The position numbers and the translations under genes are program-made. Shown here one piece after another: positions 8,889-17,703 of a stretch of DNA of 64,000 bases (its first letter is position 1; each line of letters begins with the position of its first letter). The notes below the pieces were generated by a model. The model had not been told where the DNA came from. It made no database searches and worked only from the letters and a program-made list of their open reading frames with translations. Source of the DNA: Pedobacter mucosus (GTDB taxonomy: Bacteria; Bacteroidota; Bacteroidia; Sphingobacteriales; Sphingobacteriaceae); assembly GCF_022200785.1 (NCBI RefSeq), contig NZ_CP087585.1, positions 4,340,001-4,404,000 of the forward strand, in the 5' to 3' direction.

Positions 8889-8921
8889 AAAAGCTTTTTG
8901 GGAAACCAGAAAGCTTTTTTT
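8889..8921 (+). terminator. Terminator after the Na+/sugar symporter gene
   Basis: The arms AAAAGCTTT (8889-8897) and AAAGCTTTT (8910-8918) pair around a 12-base loop and lead into a T run. Confidence 0.75.
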
Positions 8922-8978
8922 GTTTATTGAGTTTTGTAATTAATATTCTAATTTTATAGATGTAGGGTTTGCGTTAAC

Positions 8979-9029
8979 GATTGAAACGGCATCCCCCGAT
9001 TCTTCATCGGGGATATAGTGTAAAGCGTG
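8979..9029 (+). repeat. Dispersed hairpin repeat, family A, copy 2
   Basis: GATTGAAACGGC is followed by the stem ATCCCCCGAT/ATCGGGGAT and then ATAGTGTAAAGCG. It has the same architecture as the copies at 6572-6622 and 15833-15888 (both on the other strand). It occupies the leader of the VOC-protein gene. Confidence 0.6.
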
Positions 9030-9056
9030 TTAAAACGCCCAAATCAAATAAAAGAT

Positions 9057-9434
9057 ATGAAAGCACCAGATCATTACCAACCAATAATGCCTTATTTGGT
9101 AGTTGAAAACGCAGCAAAATTTGTTGATTTTGTTAAAGAAGTTTTTGATGCTGATGTAAAATTGATTGTTCCGAGAGCGGATGGATCAATAATGCATGCA
9201 GAAGTTACGATTGATAAAGGAACAATAATGTTTGCTGATGCAAGTTTGGATTATTCGCCATTTCCTGCTGGGATGTTTATACTTTCTCCAAGGGCAATCT
9301 CTTTTTACGAGAAAGCAATCGCTAACGGAGCCGAATCAATTCAAGCTCCTGCAGAACAGGAATATGGTTATAGCGCTGGATTTAAGGATGTTTGGGGAAA
9401 TACTTGGTGGGTAACTGTACCCGGCGACGATTAG
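9057..9434 (+). CDS. VOC (glyoxalase/PhnB-like) superfamily protein
   Basis: A 125-residue protein from the ATG at 9057. An earlier in-frame GTG at 9027 lies inside a repeat element and gives an unlikely N-terminus. The pattern YLVVENAAKFVDFVKEVFDA, MHAEVTI and the final FKDVWGNTWWVTV is that of PhnB-like VOC proteins. These bind a metal or a small ligand in paired beta-alpha-beta-beta-beta units. The substrate is unknown. Such proteins include dioxygenases, glyoxalases and antibiotic-binding proteins. The stop is one base from the stop of the convergent lipoprotein gene. Confidence 0.8.
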   Translation: MKAPDHYQPIMPYLVVENAAKFVDFVKEVFDADVKLIVPRADGSIMHAEVTIDKGTIMFADASLDYSPFPAGMFILSPRAISFYEKAIANGAESIQAPAEQEYGYSAGFKDVWGNTWWVTVPGDD

Positions 9435-9435
9435 G

Positions 9436-9816
9436 TTATTGCGCACAAGGCCCGTCTGGAATTTCTTTACTGATTTTAATAACCTTTGTAACAACAAGCG
9501 TAGAATCAAAATCTGCAGCAACTACAGAGGTGTCAGACTTTGCAAAATAACCTTCTAGTTCTACATAAACCGGTTCATAAGGCTTTTCGAAGTTCAAATT
9601 GCTATAAGAAAGCTCTAAGTTTTTAACACTATCAGCAACCCAGTATTCTCGTCCGTCTTCGCATAACGTAAAGGATTTCATTTCTGGACCAAAACTATAT
9701 AAGCCTTTAACTATTTTAATATTGCTAGTTTTCTGTGCTTTTTCATTTCTATTACAAGCAACAATAGCTATGCTAAAAAGCATAAAATAGAATATTGCCT
9801 GTTTAAATAATTTCAT
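9436..9816 (-). CDS. Small lipoprotein, possibly NlpE-like
   Basis: A 126-residue lipoprotein. The N-terminus has a hydrophobic helix ending in the lipobox-like SIAIVAC, so Cys21 would be lipidated. The mature part, GLYSFGPEMKSFTLCEDGREYWV and YEPVYVELEGYF in order, resembles a small beta-barrel domain of NlpE-like copper-resistance lipoproteins. Two further cysteines occur (LCEDG and the C-terminal PCAQ). The family link is tentative. It starts two bases after the stop of the LolE-type permease gene, so the two form one transcription unit. Confidence 0.65.
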   Translation of the reverse strand: MKLFKQAIFYFMLFSIAIVACNRNEKAQKTSNIKIVKGLYSFGPEMKSFTLCEDGREYWVADSVKNLELSYSNLNFEKPYEPVYVELEGYFAKSDTSVVAADFDSTLVVTKVIKISKEIPDGPCAQ

Positions 9817-9818
9817 AA

Positions 9819-11051
9819 TTATATGGTTTGATTAATCTGATCTATCTTCTTAACGCTCAAATTAGATGACAAAGCAGATGCCAAAAAAGAAAATATACCG
9901 ACAGTAAAAAACACTAAAATGAAATCCTTCCATTTTAAGGCTATAGGATAAACATTAACGAGGGTTTTATTTTCTTCGCCCATTTTAATTAAACCAAATT
10001 TGTGTTGAACGTAATAAAATATAACACCTATAATTAGGCCTAAAATACAGCCTGTCATCGTAATCATCATTCCTTCCAAAAGAAATATTCTTTTAATCAA
10101 GCTTTTTCCTGCACCTAAACTGCTCAGAATGGCAATATCTTTAACCTTATCAATAACCAACATGGTAAGCGAACCCACCACATTAAAAATGGCAATAATT
10201 AGTATGAAGGTAAGAATGATATAGACCATACTTTTTTCAGAATTAAAAATATGATGTAAAGATTTGTTTTGCTCAGCTCGGTTTTGAACCAAAAATGCAC
10301 TTCCAGCTTTTTGCATTACTTCATCCTTAAATTTATCTACATCAGTATTTGGATTTAAGTTAATCTCGATAGATGAAATATTTTTCTCTTCATCTAAAAG
10401 AGACCTGGCAAAATCTAAGGGTACAATTATGCCGTTATCAAACTCTTGTTGCACTTCAAATACGCCACTAACACGAATGCTTTTCGCTACAAAATCTGCT
10501 GATGGATTTAAGGAATTTGCAGAAATGGTCTTTTTTGGTGAGTATATCTCAAGTTCGGTAAAGGGATCAAAAGTGTTGACAGCAAGAAAACTCTGTAATC
10601 CTGAACCCATCACGGCATTATCGCCACTTTTATTATGAAGTATAAATTTTCCTTCTTTAATGGTACTGTCTAGCTTAGTATTTTTCAAATAATCTAAGCT
10701 TACACCTTTCACCATTCCAACTGCTTGTTTATTATTATACTTTAGTAATGCATTTTCTTGAAGCACTTCAGTAAAGCTGTAAATCTCTTTATTTTTTTTC
10801 AGTTGATTAAAGTAACCCGTATTTGGATCGAACGTTTTTCCTTTAGCCGGAAGAATTTGAATCTCTGGCGTAATTGTATCAAACATCCCTAATACAACTG
10901 TCTCTAAACCATTAAAAACTGATAGAATAATGATCAATGCTGCGCTGCCAACCATTACGCCTAACATCGATATTCCTGATATCAAGTTTATAGCATTGGT
11001 AGATTTTTTTGCGAAAAGATATCTTTTCGCGATAAATAATGACGTATTCAC
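9819..11051 (-). CDS. LolC/LolE-type ABC permease
   Basis: A 410-residue membrane protein of the FtsX/MacB permease class. One N-terminal helix (ISGISMLGVMVGSAALIIILSV lies there) is followed by a large periplasmic domain, about residues 50-270, and three C-terminal helices. The N-terminal RYLFAKKSTNAIN and the cytoplasmic segment DKVKDIAILSSLGA match LolC/LolE proteins, which extract outer-membrane lipoproteins from the inner membrane. The ATPase LolD is not encoded nearby. The start codon is GTG. The small lipoprotein gene follows directly. Confidence 0.88.
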   Translation of the reverse strand: MNTSLFIAKRYLFAKKSTNAINLISGISMLGVMVGSAALIIILSVFNGLETVVLGMFDTITPEIQILPAKGKTFDPNTGYFNQLKKNKEIYSFTEVLQENALLKYNNKQAVGMVKGVSLDYLKNTKLDSTIKEGKFILHNKSGDNAVMGSGLQSFLAVNTFDPFTELEIYSPKKTISANSLNPSADFVAKSIRVSGVFEVQQEFDNGIIVPLDFARSLLDEEKNISSIEINLNPNTDVDKFKDEVMQKAGSAFLVQNRAEQNKSLHHIFNSEKSMVYIILTFILIIAIFNVVGSLTMLVIDKVKDIAILSSLGAGKSLIKRIFLLEGMMITMTGCILGLIIGVIFYYVQHKFGLIKMGEENKTLVNVYPIALKWKDFILVFFTVGIFSFLASALSSNLSVKKIDQINQTI

Positions 11052-11136
11052 AGCGTAAATATAGTTAAAGGTTATAAGTTAAAAGCTGAATTCTCTAATT
11101 GTAAACCTCTTTTTCACACAATATAAGTGCTTAAAA

Positions 11137-11775
11137 TCAAAAAAATGGGTTATTAATTTTCTCAAAACCAATGGTTGTTGCAGGTCCGTGGCCGGGATAT
11201 ACTTTCGTATTATCTGGCAATACAAACAATTTTTCCCTGATATTATTTATCAACTGCTGATGATTTCCACCAGGCAAATCGCTGCGGCCAATGCTGTTGT
11301 AAAATAAAACATCACCTCCTATTAAAAAATGTTCAGCTGAATTATAAAAACATAAATGTGCAGGAGAATGACCAGGAGCAAAAATCAAATCCAATTTACT
11401 TTCACCGAATGAAATAGTTCCTGTCTCTGGCAAAAAAACTTCAGGTTCTGGCGAAAGTTCGTATCTAGAAAATCCCATTTGTGGTGCGTAACTAGGAACT
11501 GCTTGTAATATGGGTAGTTCTCCAATATTAAATTGTGGCTTTAATCCATATGTGTCAAACACAAACCTATTCCCAAAAATATGATCTAAATGACAGTGCG
11601 TATTTAAAAGAAGTACAGGTTTTAAATTGTTTTCTTTGATGAATGATGTCAATTTATTTTGTTCAGCACCTTCATACATCCCGGGATCAATGATAACGCA
11701 CTCTTTTGTTTCATCAAATAAAACATATGTATTTTCACTGTATGCATTAAAAGTGAAAGTTTTAATTGTAATCAT
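11137..11775 (-). CDS. Metallo-beta-lactamase-fold hydrolase, glyoxalase II-like
   Basis: A 212-residue soluble hydrolase. Zinc-binding motifs are THCHLDH (His60, His62, Asp64, His65), APGHSPAH, GGDVLF and YPGHGP, all in the usual order. This fits the small glyoxalase II / persulfide-dioxygenase-like branch. The exact substrate is unclear. I chose the ATG at 11775. A longer frame from 11802 would overlap gldD and adds nine residues not seen in the family. It lies 14 bases downstream of gldD and is probably in the same operon. Confidence 0.88.
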   Translation of the reverse strand: MITIKTFTFNAYSENTYVLFDETKECVIIDPGMYEGAEQNKLTSFIKENNLKPVLLLNTHCHLDHIFGNRFVFDTYGLKPQFNIGELPILQAVPSYAPQMGFSRYELSPEPEVFLPETGTISFGESKLDLIFAPGHSPAHLCFYNSAEHFLIGGDVLFYNSIGRSDLPGGNHQQLINNIREKLFVLPDNTKVYPGHGPATTIGFEKINNPFF

Positions 11776-11789
11776 ATTATGTAGCTGTG

Positions 11790-12377
11790 CTAATTTTTCC
11801 ACCTAAAGGTAGAAATTAAGGTATCTATATCGGTTTTAATAAACTTGATAACAGGTTCAATTGAGTCGTATTGCGGACGTTCGTTAAAGTATAAAGCACC
11901 TCTGAAATAGTGTTTCGCACTGTCTGTTAAAAAAAACTGAACAGATGAAGCCGTATTTCCCTCAATAGCATAATAAACACCGTATACTTTTTGCTTAGGA
12001 TAATAGATTATTTTTTGATCTATTGCACTAGCTTTTATAGTGTGTTTAAAGGCCAGTTTGCGAGCATCTTCTACCATTTCATCAAATTCTTTTGCTCCGG
12101 ATACATCATAATAAGTTAAATGCAAAAAACCATTAAATTGTTTGAAATGCAGGTTATACCAATCTTTTTTAGCACCTCTGGAAATATCTGGTTCCATGTT
12201 TGCGTAAAATGGATATTCAAAGCTAAAGGGTACAGACTTATTAAATTGCTGATATACTTTTTTAGGATAGATAATTCTGAAATAGGCCTTTGGCTTTGGA
12301 CTATAATCATTATTTTGACAAGCTGTTGTGCATAAAAGTATTAAAAATGGAAAAAAAATAAAGTGTTTAAATTTCAT
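11790..12377 (-). CDS. gldD: Gliding motility lipoprotein GldD
   Basis: A 195-residue lipoprotein with the lipobox LLCTTAC (Cys20) after a short signal peptide. The segment SPKPKAYFRIIYPKKVYQQF, the central YYDVSGAKEFDEMVEDARKLAFKH and LYFNERPQYDSIEPVIKFI are typical of GldD. GldD is needed for gliding in Flavobacterium johnsoniae, but it occurs widely in Bacteroidota, including non-gliders. Its presence therefore does not prove motility. It supports the phylum assignment. Confidence 0.9.
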   Translation of the reverse strand: MKFKHFIFFPFLILLCTTACQNNDYSPKPKAYFRIIYPKKVYQQFNKSVPFSFEYPFYANMEPDISRGAKKDWYNLHFKQFNGFLHLTYYDVSGAKEFDEMVEDARKLAFKHTIKASAIDQKIIYYPKQKVYGVYYAIEGNTASSVQFFLTDSAKHYFRGALYFNERPQYDSIEPVIKFIKTDIDTLISTFRWKN

Positions 12378-12419
12378 TATTTTACTTTTATTTATTTAGG
12401 TTAATAACGATATACAACC

Positions 12420-13163
12420 TTATTTATTCCATATAGACCAAGCCTTTTCAGCTTGTTTATGCAACATCTCTAAACCATTTTTAGTTTCTGCACCTTGAGC
12501 TTCAGTTTTTTCTAAAAAACTAGTTTTCAGTGGATTGTAAACTAAATCGTATGCCAAGTGGTCCTTTCCTATATATTGATAATCAATCTCTGGATAGGTA
12601 TCAAAATTTGGCGACATGCCTAAAGGTGTGGTGTTAATTAACAATTTATGAGCTGTTAAAACTTCGGGCGTAAGCTCAGAATATAAAATGGTTCCAGCAA
12701 CTTTTTTGCGCACAACTACAAGGTATTCAATATTTAGCTTATCTAAAGTATATTTTACTGCTTTTGCTGCGCCGCCATCGCCAAATACCAAAGCTTTTTG
12801 GTGTTGCGGTTTTAACAAAGGTTTTAACGACTCTTCAAAACCAAAGGCATCTGTATTGTATCCTTTTAAATAAGTTTCACCCTCGAAATACCTGATTGAA
12901 ATACAATTTACAGCTCCGATCGTTTCTGCTGCAACATCAATTTCATCTAAAAAAGGTAAAACGCTTACTTTATGCGGAATGGTAACATTAAGCCCGGAGA
13001 GTGACGGATCCTGACTAAGCAGGTCGGGCAGTGAATTAATATTTTCTATCGAAAAAAGTTCGTATTGATGATCAACTATTCCTTCAGCTAAAAACTTCTC
13101 TGTAAAATATTTTTTGGAAAAGGAGTGGGATAGCGGATACCCAATTAAACCATAGGTTTTCAT
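12420..13163 (-). CDS. aroE: Shikimate dehydrogenase
   Basis: A 247-residue enzyme that reduces 3-dehydroshikimate to shikimate in aromatic amino-acid synthesis. Motifs are GYPLSHSFSKKYF near the N-terminus (shikimate binding), GLNVTIPHKVSV with the catalytic lysine, FGDGGAAKAVKY (nucleotide binding), INTTPLGMSP and NGLEMLHKQAEKAW. Three start codons are possible within 15 bases. I chose the ATG at 13163, which begins MKTYGLIGYP as in homologues. A degenerate copy of a palindromic repeat lies just upstream. Confidence 0.93.
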   Translation of the reverse strand: MKTYGLIGYPLSHSFSKKYFTEKFLAEGIVDHQYELFSIENINSLPDLLSQDPSLSGLNVTIPHKVSVLPFLDEIDVAAETIGAVNCISIRYFEGETYLKGYNTDAFGFEESLKPLLKPQHQKALVFGDGGAAKAVKYTLDKLNIEYLVVVRKKVAGTILYSELTPEVLTAHKLLINTTPLGMSPNFDTYPEIDYQYIGKDHLAYDLVYNPLKTSFLEKTEAQGAETKNGLEMLHKQAEKAWSIWNK

Positions 13164-13176
13164 ATGCATATTTAAC

Positions 13177-13253
13177 ATTATTGCGAGAAACTTAGCAGTA
13201 TTTTACACTTTGAATGAACTCAAAATTGTAACTGCTTTGTGCCTCGCAATAAT
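13177..13253. repeat. Degenerate palindromic repeat, family B
   Basis: ATTATTGCGAG and CTCGCAATAAT form a perfect 11-bp inverted repeat at the ends of a 77-base element. The inner sequence (TGCTTTGTGCC) resembles the 41100-41163 element. It fills most of the gap between aroE and the ComA-like gene. Confidence 0.55.
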
Positions 13254-13261
13254 AAATTTGT

Positions 13262-14029
13262 TTATTTTGTTTGATTTAAGAAATGGTCAAACGTATCTCC
13301 ACGTAATCCTAAACGAATGGTTTCTAGTGGAATAACTTCAGCAGGCGCAATGTTTCCTAAATTAACATTGGTTCCGATTAATTTAATAAACCAAACTTGT
13401 TGTTCCTTTTGTGGTGCTTCCCAAATAATAGTATCTGCCGGAATTTGAGTTAAAATTTCATCAACTAATCCTTCACGAACTTCTCCGCTTCCTCTATAAA
13501 TACCAACATTTCCACCTTCACGAGCTTCGGCGATAACTTTCCATGCACCAGCTTCCATTTCGGCTTTCATTAATTTAATCCATTTGTATGGAGCAAATAT
13601 TTTAGCCGCATCTTTACTGCCAACTTCAGAGATAACAGTAACTTGTTTAGCTAGTTTACTAATAAATTCGCACTTAAGTTCATGTTCAATTTCAATAGAA
13701 CCATCAGATACCTCTGCATATTCCATTCCATATTGGTCAAGAACTCGTTGGTAATCATCAAATTGATTTCGGATAATAAACGCTTCGAAAAGTGTTCCGC
13801 CGAAATAAGTTGGTATACCAGCGCTTTTATATAAAGCTAATTTTTCTTTCAGTTTTGGGGTAACATGCGATGTTGCCCAACCTAATTTTACGATATCGGT
13901 ATGAACGCCAGCAACTTCGATAAAATCTTCTACCTGGCGTAAGCTTAATCCCTTGTCCATAACCATTGTTAAGCCATTTTGGCGAGGTTTTACTGGGCGT
14001 TCAGGAATGTTTAATAGGGGGTAATTCAT
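13262..14029 (-). CDS. Phosphosulfolactate synthase (ComA) family protein
   Basis: A 255-residue TIM-barrel protein of the ComA family. In methanogens ComA adds sulfite to phosphoenolpyruvate to give phosphosulfolactate, the first step of coenzyme M synthesis. Recognisable segments are GLTMVMDKGLSLRQVEDF, DIVKLGWATSHV, YFGGTLFEAF, EVSDGSIEI, ISEVGSKD and IWEAPQKEQQVWFI. Bacteroidota do not make coenzyme M, so the product must serve something else. Sulfonolipid or sulfolactate metabolism is a possibility that I infer without support from neighbours. It may share a transcript with the TPR gene upstream. Confidence 0.85.
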   Translation of the reverse strand: MNYPLLNIPERPVKPRQNGLTMVMDKGLSLRQVEDFIEVAGVHTDIVKLGWATSHVTPKLKEKLALYKSAGIPTYFGGTLFEAFIIRNQFDDYQRVLDQYGMEYAEVSDGSIEIEHELKCEFISKLAKQVTVISEVGSKDAAKIFAPYKWIKLMKAEMEAGAWKVIAEAREGGNVGIYRGSGEVREGLVDEILTQIPADTIIWEAPQKEQQVWFIKLIGTNVNLGNIAPAEVIPLETIRLGLRGDTFDHFLNQTK

Positions 14030-14088
14030 ATGTGTACAAAAGTGAAAAAAATTTTGAGATTTATCTGCAGAATTTTTTCACAAGCTTT

Positions 14089-15492
14089 TTATTTGATATA
14101 GCGGTTAATAACATTGATAATTGCACTGTTGTCTTGCAATTGTGGAAGGTATTCAAATAAAATATAATGCTTATCAGGATTGGCTGTAAGTGCCGTTTCC
14201 AAATAACCTAAAGCATCACTATAATTTCCTAAGGCAAAAAGATAAGCAACCATTCTATAATATAATTCGGCAGCATCCGGATTATTTTTGATGGCCATTA
14301 ATATTGTTTCTGAAGCTTCTAATGTTTTGCCTTGCTCGTAAAGAACGGTACTAAAATCCAACCAGGCTTCTACATCAAGTGGATTATATTCTAAAACTTT
14401 CTCATAGGCAACAACAGACTCCTCTATCTGACCTAATTTATAATAAGCATCGGCCATAGCGAACCAAAAATCTGGATTTTCTGCTTCTAGATCTATTGCT
14501 TTTCTATAAAAATGAAGCGATTCAAAATAACGTTCTTCAAAGTTTAAAGTAACACCAATCCCAAACCAGGCATCGCCCATTTTAGGGTCCATTTTAACCG
14601 ATTTCTTGTAATAAGAACGAGCCTCATCCATTTTTTCTAACTTTTCATAACACTCACCCATGGCACAATAAGTATCCGCATTAGGTTGTTCGTATTCAAA
14701 AGTCTGTTTATAAACATCTATGGCCTCTTCATATTTGTCTAATTGAACCAAGGCATTTCCCTTGTTAAAATAAGCAGAGCTAAAATCTTCTTTAATTAAA
14801 ATGGCATAGTCATAAGCATCAATAGCTTTTTCCCAAAGGTCTAATTTATGGTAACTGTTACCTAAATTGTACCAAGCGGCGTACGAATAAGGATCCGTAT
14901 CAATGTATTGTTGATAAAATTTAATGCTTTCTTCCTGCTTATCCAAAACATCATAACAAAAAGCCAATTCGTACAAGCCGTCTTGATTTTCCATATTTTG
15001 TTCTAAACTGAGTTTAATATAGGTTATGGCGCTTTCGTAATCAGTTTTGCTTTGATAAACATAGGCTATCTGCAATAGAATTTCATCAGTAGTTTCTGCT
15101 AAACCTAGTGCCTTTTCGTAATTTTCTAAAGCTTCATCAAAACGCTCCGTATTTTGATAAATATTTCCACGCAACAGATAAATATCAGGCTCTGATGGTT
15201 CTAGCAGTTCAGCTTTTTGCAAAGCAAGAAAAGCCTTTTCATTATTGTTTGTTAAAATATAAAGGTGAGCTTGTTTAACCAGAAATACAGTTGCATATGG
15301 GTGTTGACTAACAGCAAAATCTACAACCTGTAAAGCCTTAACAGGATCATTTTTTTCAATGTAAAAATCTACAATGTATTCAAAAGCCCCTGCATCGAAA
15401 AAATATTGATCTTGATTTCGGAGCATTTCTTCGTAACGTTCTACTGAGCGTTGTGCATCTTCATTGGATTCAAAAAAGAATTCTTCTTCCAT
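14089..15492 (-). CDS. Tetratricopeptide-repeat protein
   Basis: A 467-residue protein without a signal peptide, built almost wholly of tetratricopeptide repeats. About twelve 34-residue units can be counted by their A/G-x-x-x-x-x-x-A patterns. Examples are AWYNLGNSYHKLDLWEKAID, AYFNKGNALVQLDKYEEAID and AWFGIGVTLNFEERYFESL. The N-terminus is acidic. It is a scaffold for protein-protein contacts, and the partner is not evident. The ComA-like gene starts 59 bases downstream on the same strand. Confidence 0.85.
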   Translation of the reverse strand: MEEEFFFESNEDAQRSVERYEEMLRNQDQYFFDAGAFEYIVDFYIEKNDPVKALQVVDFAVSQHPYATVFLVKQAHLYILTNNNEKAFLALQKAELLEPSEPDIYLLRGNIYQNTERFDEALENYEKALGLAETTDEILLQIAYVYQSKTDYESAITYIKLSLEQNMENQDGLYELAFCYDVLDKQEESIKFYQQYIDTDPYSYAAWYNLGNSYHKLDLWEKAIDAYDYAILIKEDFSSAYFNKGNALVQLDKYEEAIDVYKQTFEYEQPNADTYCAMGECYEKLEKMDEARSYYKKSVKMDPKMGDAWFGIGVTLNFEERYFESLHFYRKAIDLEAENPDFWFAMADAYYKLGQIEESVVAYEKVLEYNPLDVEAWLDFSTVLYEQGKTLEASETILMAIKNNPDAAELYYRMVAYLFALGNYSDALGYLETALTANPDKHYILFEYLPQLQDNSAIINVINRYIK

Positions 15493-16074
15493 ATCGTATA
15501 ATTAAAGAACCGTGCCAATTAACAGGAAAACACATGATAAGTTTACAAGTTTTAATTATTCGTTTTATAAATAATTATTAACATTTTGCAGCTGAGCTGC
15601 TGTAAACTGCTGAATATAAAGCTAATTAACAGTAATAAAGGTGTGTGGATAATCATTGTAATTTCACATCATCGCAGTTCTTTTTCCCTTCCGTTGCAAA
15701 ATTACTATTTATATCATGTGATATCGTAATACAGAAGTAAAGAAAGAATTGCTGTTTCAGGTTCTTGATTAAAGATTACAACGATTACAAATTTATTTTG
15801 GAAAGCAAAACCTGTTTAACGTTTAGTGTTCGTCGGGCTTTTTGCTAAATCCCAGATAGAAAAAATATGGGGATACCGCTTCAATCCCGTTTAAAAACTT
15901 TGGTGATTACTATCATTTTAGGTTGCAAAATTTATAAATAAACAGGGCTATTTTATTTATTCTTTAGGCCTTTAAATATCATTAAAACCAGATTTCATTT
16001 TTGTGACAAACTAATGCGCCAAATATGAGTGCATTGCATTAATTTTTTGTTTTTTTGTGTAAATCGTTAATTAT
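15493..16074. other. 582-base intergenic region
   Basis: This is the divergent space between the TPR gene (leftward) and the aldehyde dehydrogenase gene (rightward). It holds one family A repeat (15833-15888). I found no convincing ORF, RNA gene or clear promoter in the rest. Confidence 0.6.
15833..15888 (-). repeat. Dispersed hairpin repeat, family A, copy 3
   Basis: On the minus strand the order is GGGATTGAAGCGGTATCCCC, an AT-rich loop, TGGGATTTAGC and AAAAAGCCC. This parallels the copies at 6572-6622 and 8979-9029. The stem is ATCCCC against GGGAT. Confidence 0.55.
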
Positions 16075-17616
16075 ATGAATACAGATATTCAATCCATATT
16101 AGATAAATTAGGTATCAAGGCTAATAATGCTGCTTATAGTACAGGTAGTAATTGGAGCGGTGAAAACAATGAAAAATCACTAGCTAGTTTTTCTCCTGTT
16201 GATGGAAATTTAATTGCTTCAGCCAAAGTTGCAAACGCAGATAATTATGATGAAGTAATAAAATTAGCTCAACAAGCATTTTTAGAATGGAGAAGTATCC
16301 CTGCTCCAAAAAGAGGAGATATCGTTCGCCAATTTGGCGATGCACTACGCAAAAATAAAGATGCTTTAGGTACGCTGGTTTCCTATGAAATGGGTAAAAG
16401 CCTGCAAGAAGGTTTTGGCGAAGTGCAGGAAATGATTGATATATGTGATTTTGCGGTGGGTTTATCTCGACAGCTTTACGGATTAACCATGCATAGCGAA
16501 CGCCCAAATCACCGGATGTACGAACAATGGCATCCTTTAGGAATTGTAGGTGTTATTTCAGCATTTAATTTTCCAGTTGCCGTATGGGCATGGAATACCG
16601 CTTTGGCCTTGGTTTGTGGTAATGTTTGTATTTGGAAACCATCAGAAAAAACGCCACTGACAGCCATTGCTTGCCAGCATATAATTGCGAATGTTTTTAA
16701 AGCAAACGATGTTGCAGAAGGTGTTTGTAATTTAATATTAGGTGATAGGGAAGTTGGCGAATTAATGACCACTGACAACCGGGTAGCATTGATTTCTGCG
16801 ACAGGATCTACCCGCATGGGCAAAGCAGTTGCGGCTGCTGTTGGTGCCCGTTTAGGTAAAAGTTTGTTGGAATTGGGAGGAAATAATGCCATCATCATTT
16901 CTGAACATGCCGATTTAGATATGAGTTTAATTGGAGCTGTTTTTGGCGCCGTAGGTACAGCCGGACAACGTTGTACTTCTACTAGAAGATTAATTATCCA
17001 TGAAAGTGTTTATGATGCTTTTCGAGAAAAATTAGTAAAAGCCTATGGACAATTGAGAATTGGAGATCCATTAGATCAGAACAACCACGTTGGTCCGCTA
17101 ATTGATATTGATGCAGTTACAGCTTATTTAGAATCGATTGAAAAATGTAAAGCAGAGGGTGGAAATTTTGTTGTGGAAGGAGGCGTTTTATCTGGAGGTA
17201 ACTATATGAGTGGATGTTATGTTAAGCCTTGTATTGCGGAAGTTAAAAATGATTATCAAATTGTTCAGCATGAAACTTTTGCGCCTATTCTGTACCTAAT
17301 AAAATATACAACTTTAGATGAGGCAATCGCCTTGCAAAATGGTGTTCCACAAGGTTTATCATCGGCAATAATGACCTTAAATTTAAGAGAAGCAGAGGAG
17401 TTTTTATCAGCAACAGGTTCTGATTGTGGAATTGCGAATGTTAATATCGGGACTTCAGGAGCGGAAATCGGTGGCGCTTTTGGTGGAGAAAAGGAAACCG
17501 GTGGTGGTAGAGAAAGTGGTTCTGATGCATGGAGAGCTTATATGCGCAGACAAACAAATACTATAAATTATGCAAATACTTTACCGCTGGCACAAGGAAT
17601 TAAATTTGATTTGTAG
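16075..17616 (+). CDS. amaB: Aldehyde dehydrogenase, ALDH7 / aminoadipate-semialdehyde type
   Basis: A 513-residue NAD(P)-dependent aldehyde dehydrogenase. The catalytic cysteine is Cys300 (GTAGQRCTSTRR), the general base Glu266 (LLELGGNNA) and the oxyanion Asn165 (SAFNFPVAVW). The LGGNNAIII stretch and the C-terminal GGAFGGEKETGGGRESGSD are hallmarks of the antiquitin (ALDH7) group. These enzymes oxidise alpha-aminoadipic semialdehyde in lysine breakdown. The substrate is inferred from subfamily likeness. No other lysine catabolism gene is nearby. The gene stands 87 bases before a short-chain dehydrogenase gene. Confidence 0.88.
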   Translation: MNTDIQSILDKLGIKANNAAYSTGSNWSGENNEKSLASFSPVDGNLIASAKVANADNYDEVIKLAQQAFLEWRSIPAPKRGDIVRQFGDALRKNKDALGTLVSYEMGKSLQEGFGEVQEMIDICDFAVGLSRQLYGLTMHSERPNHRMYEQWHPLGIVGVISAFNFPVAVWAWNTALALVCGNVCIWKPSEKTPLTAIACQHIIANVFKANDVAEGVCNLILGDREVGELMTTDNRVALISATGSTRMGKAVAAAVGARLGKSLLELGGNNAIIISEHADLDMSLIGAVFGAVGTAGQRCTSTRRLIIHESVYDAFREKLVKAYGQLRIGDPLDQNNHVGPLIDIDAVTAYLESIEKCKAEGGNFVVEGGVLSGGNYMSGCYVKPCIAEVKNDYQIVQHETFAPILYLIKYTTLDEAIALQNGVPQGLSSAIMTLNLREAEEFLSATGSDCGIANVNIGTSGAEIGGAFGGEKETGGGRESGSDAWRAYMRRQTNTINYANTLPLAQGIKFDL

Positions 17617-17630
17617 AATGAAATAATTAA

Positions 17631-17690
17631 CCATCAAGACACTAAGAACACCAAGTTTTTCTTTTATGTCATGGTGAGTTTGTGTTGATA
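17631..17690. repeat. Degenerate intergenic imperfect palindrome
   Basis: The segment from CATCAAGACACTAAGAACACC to GTCATGGTGAGTTTGTGTTG is an imperfect inverted repeat of the CACCAAG/CTTGGTG kind. Similar short remnants lie at 28201-28245 and 37861-37882. It separates the aldehyde dehydrogenase and SDR genes. Confidence 0.35.
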
Positions 17691-17703
17691 AGTATAGAGA
17701 AAA

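Noticed and set aside
12116..12335. Short ORFs on both strands within gldD
   Set aside because: They are shadows of gldD in other frames without any family motif.
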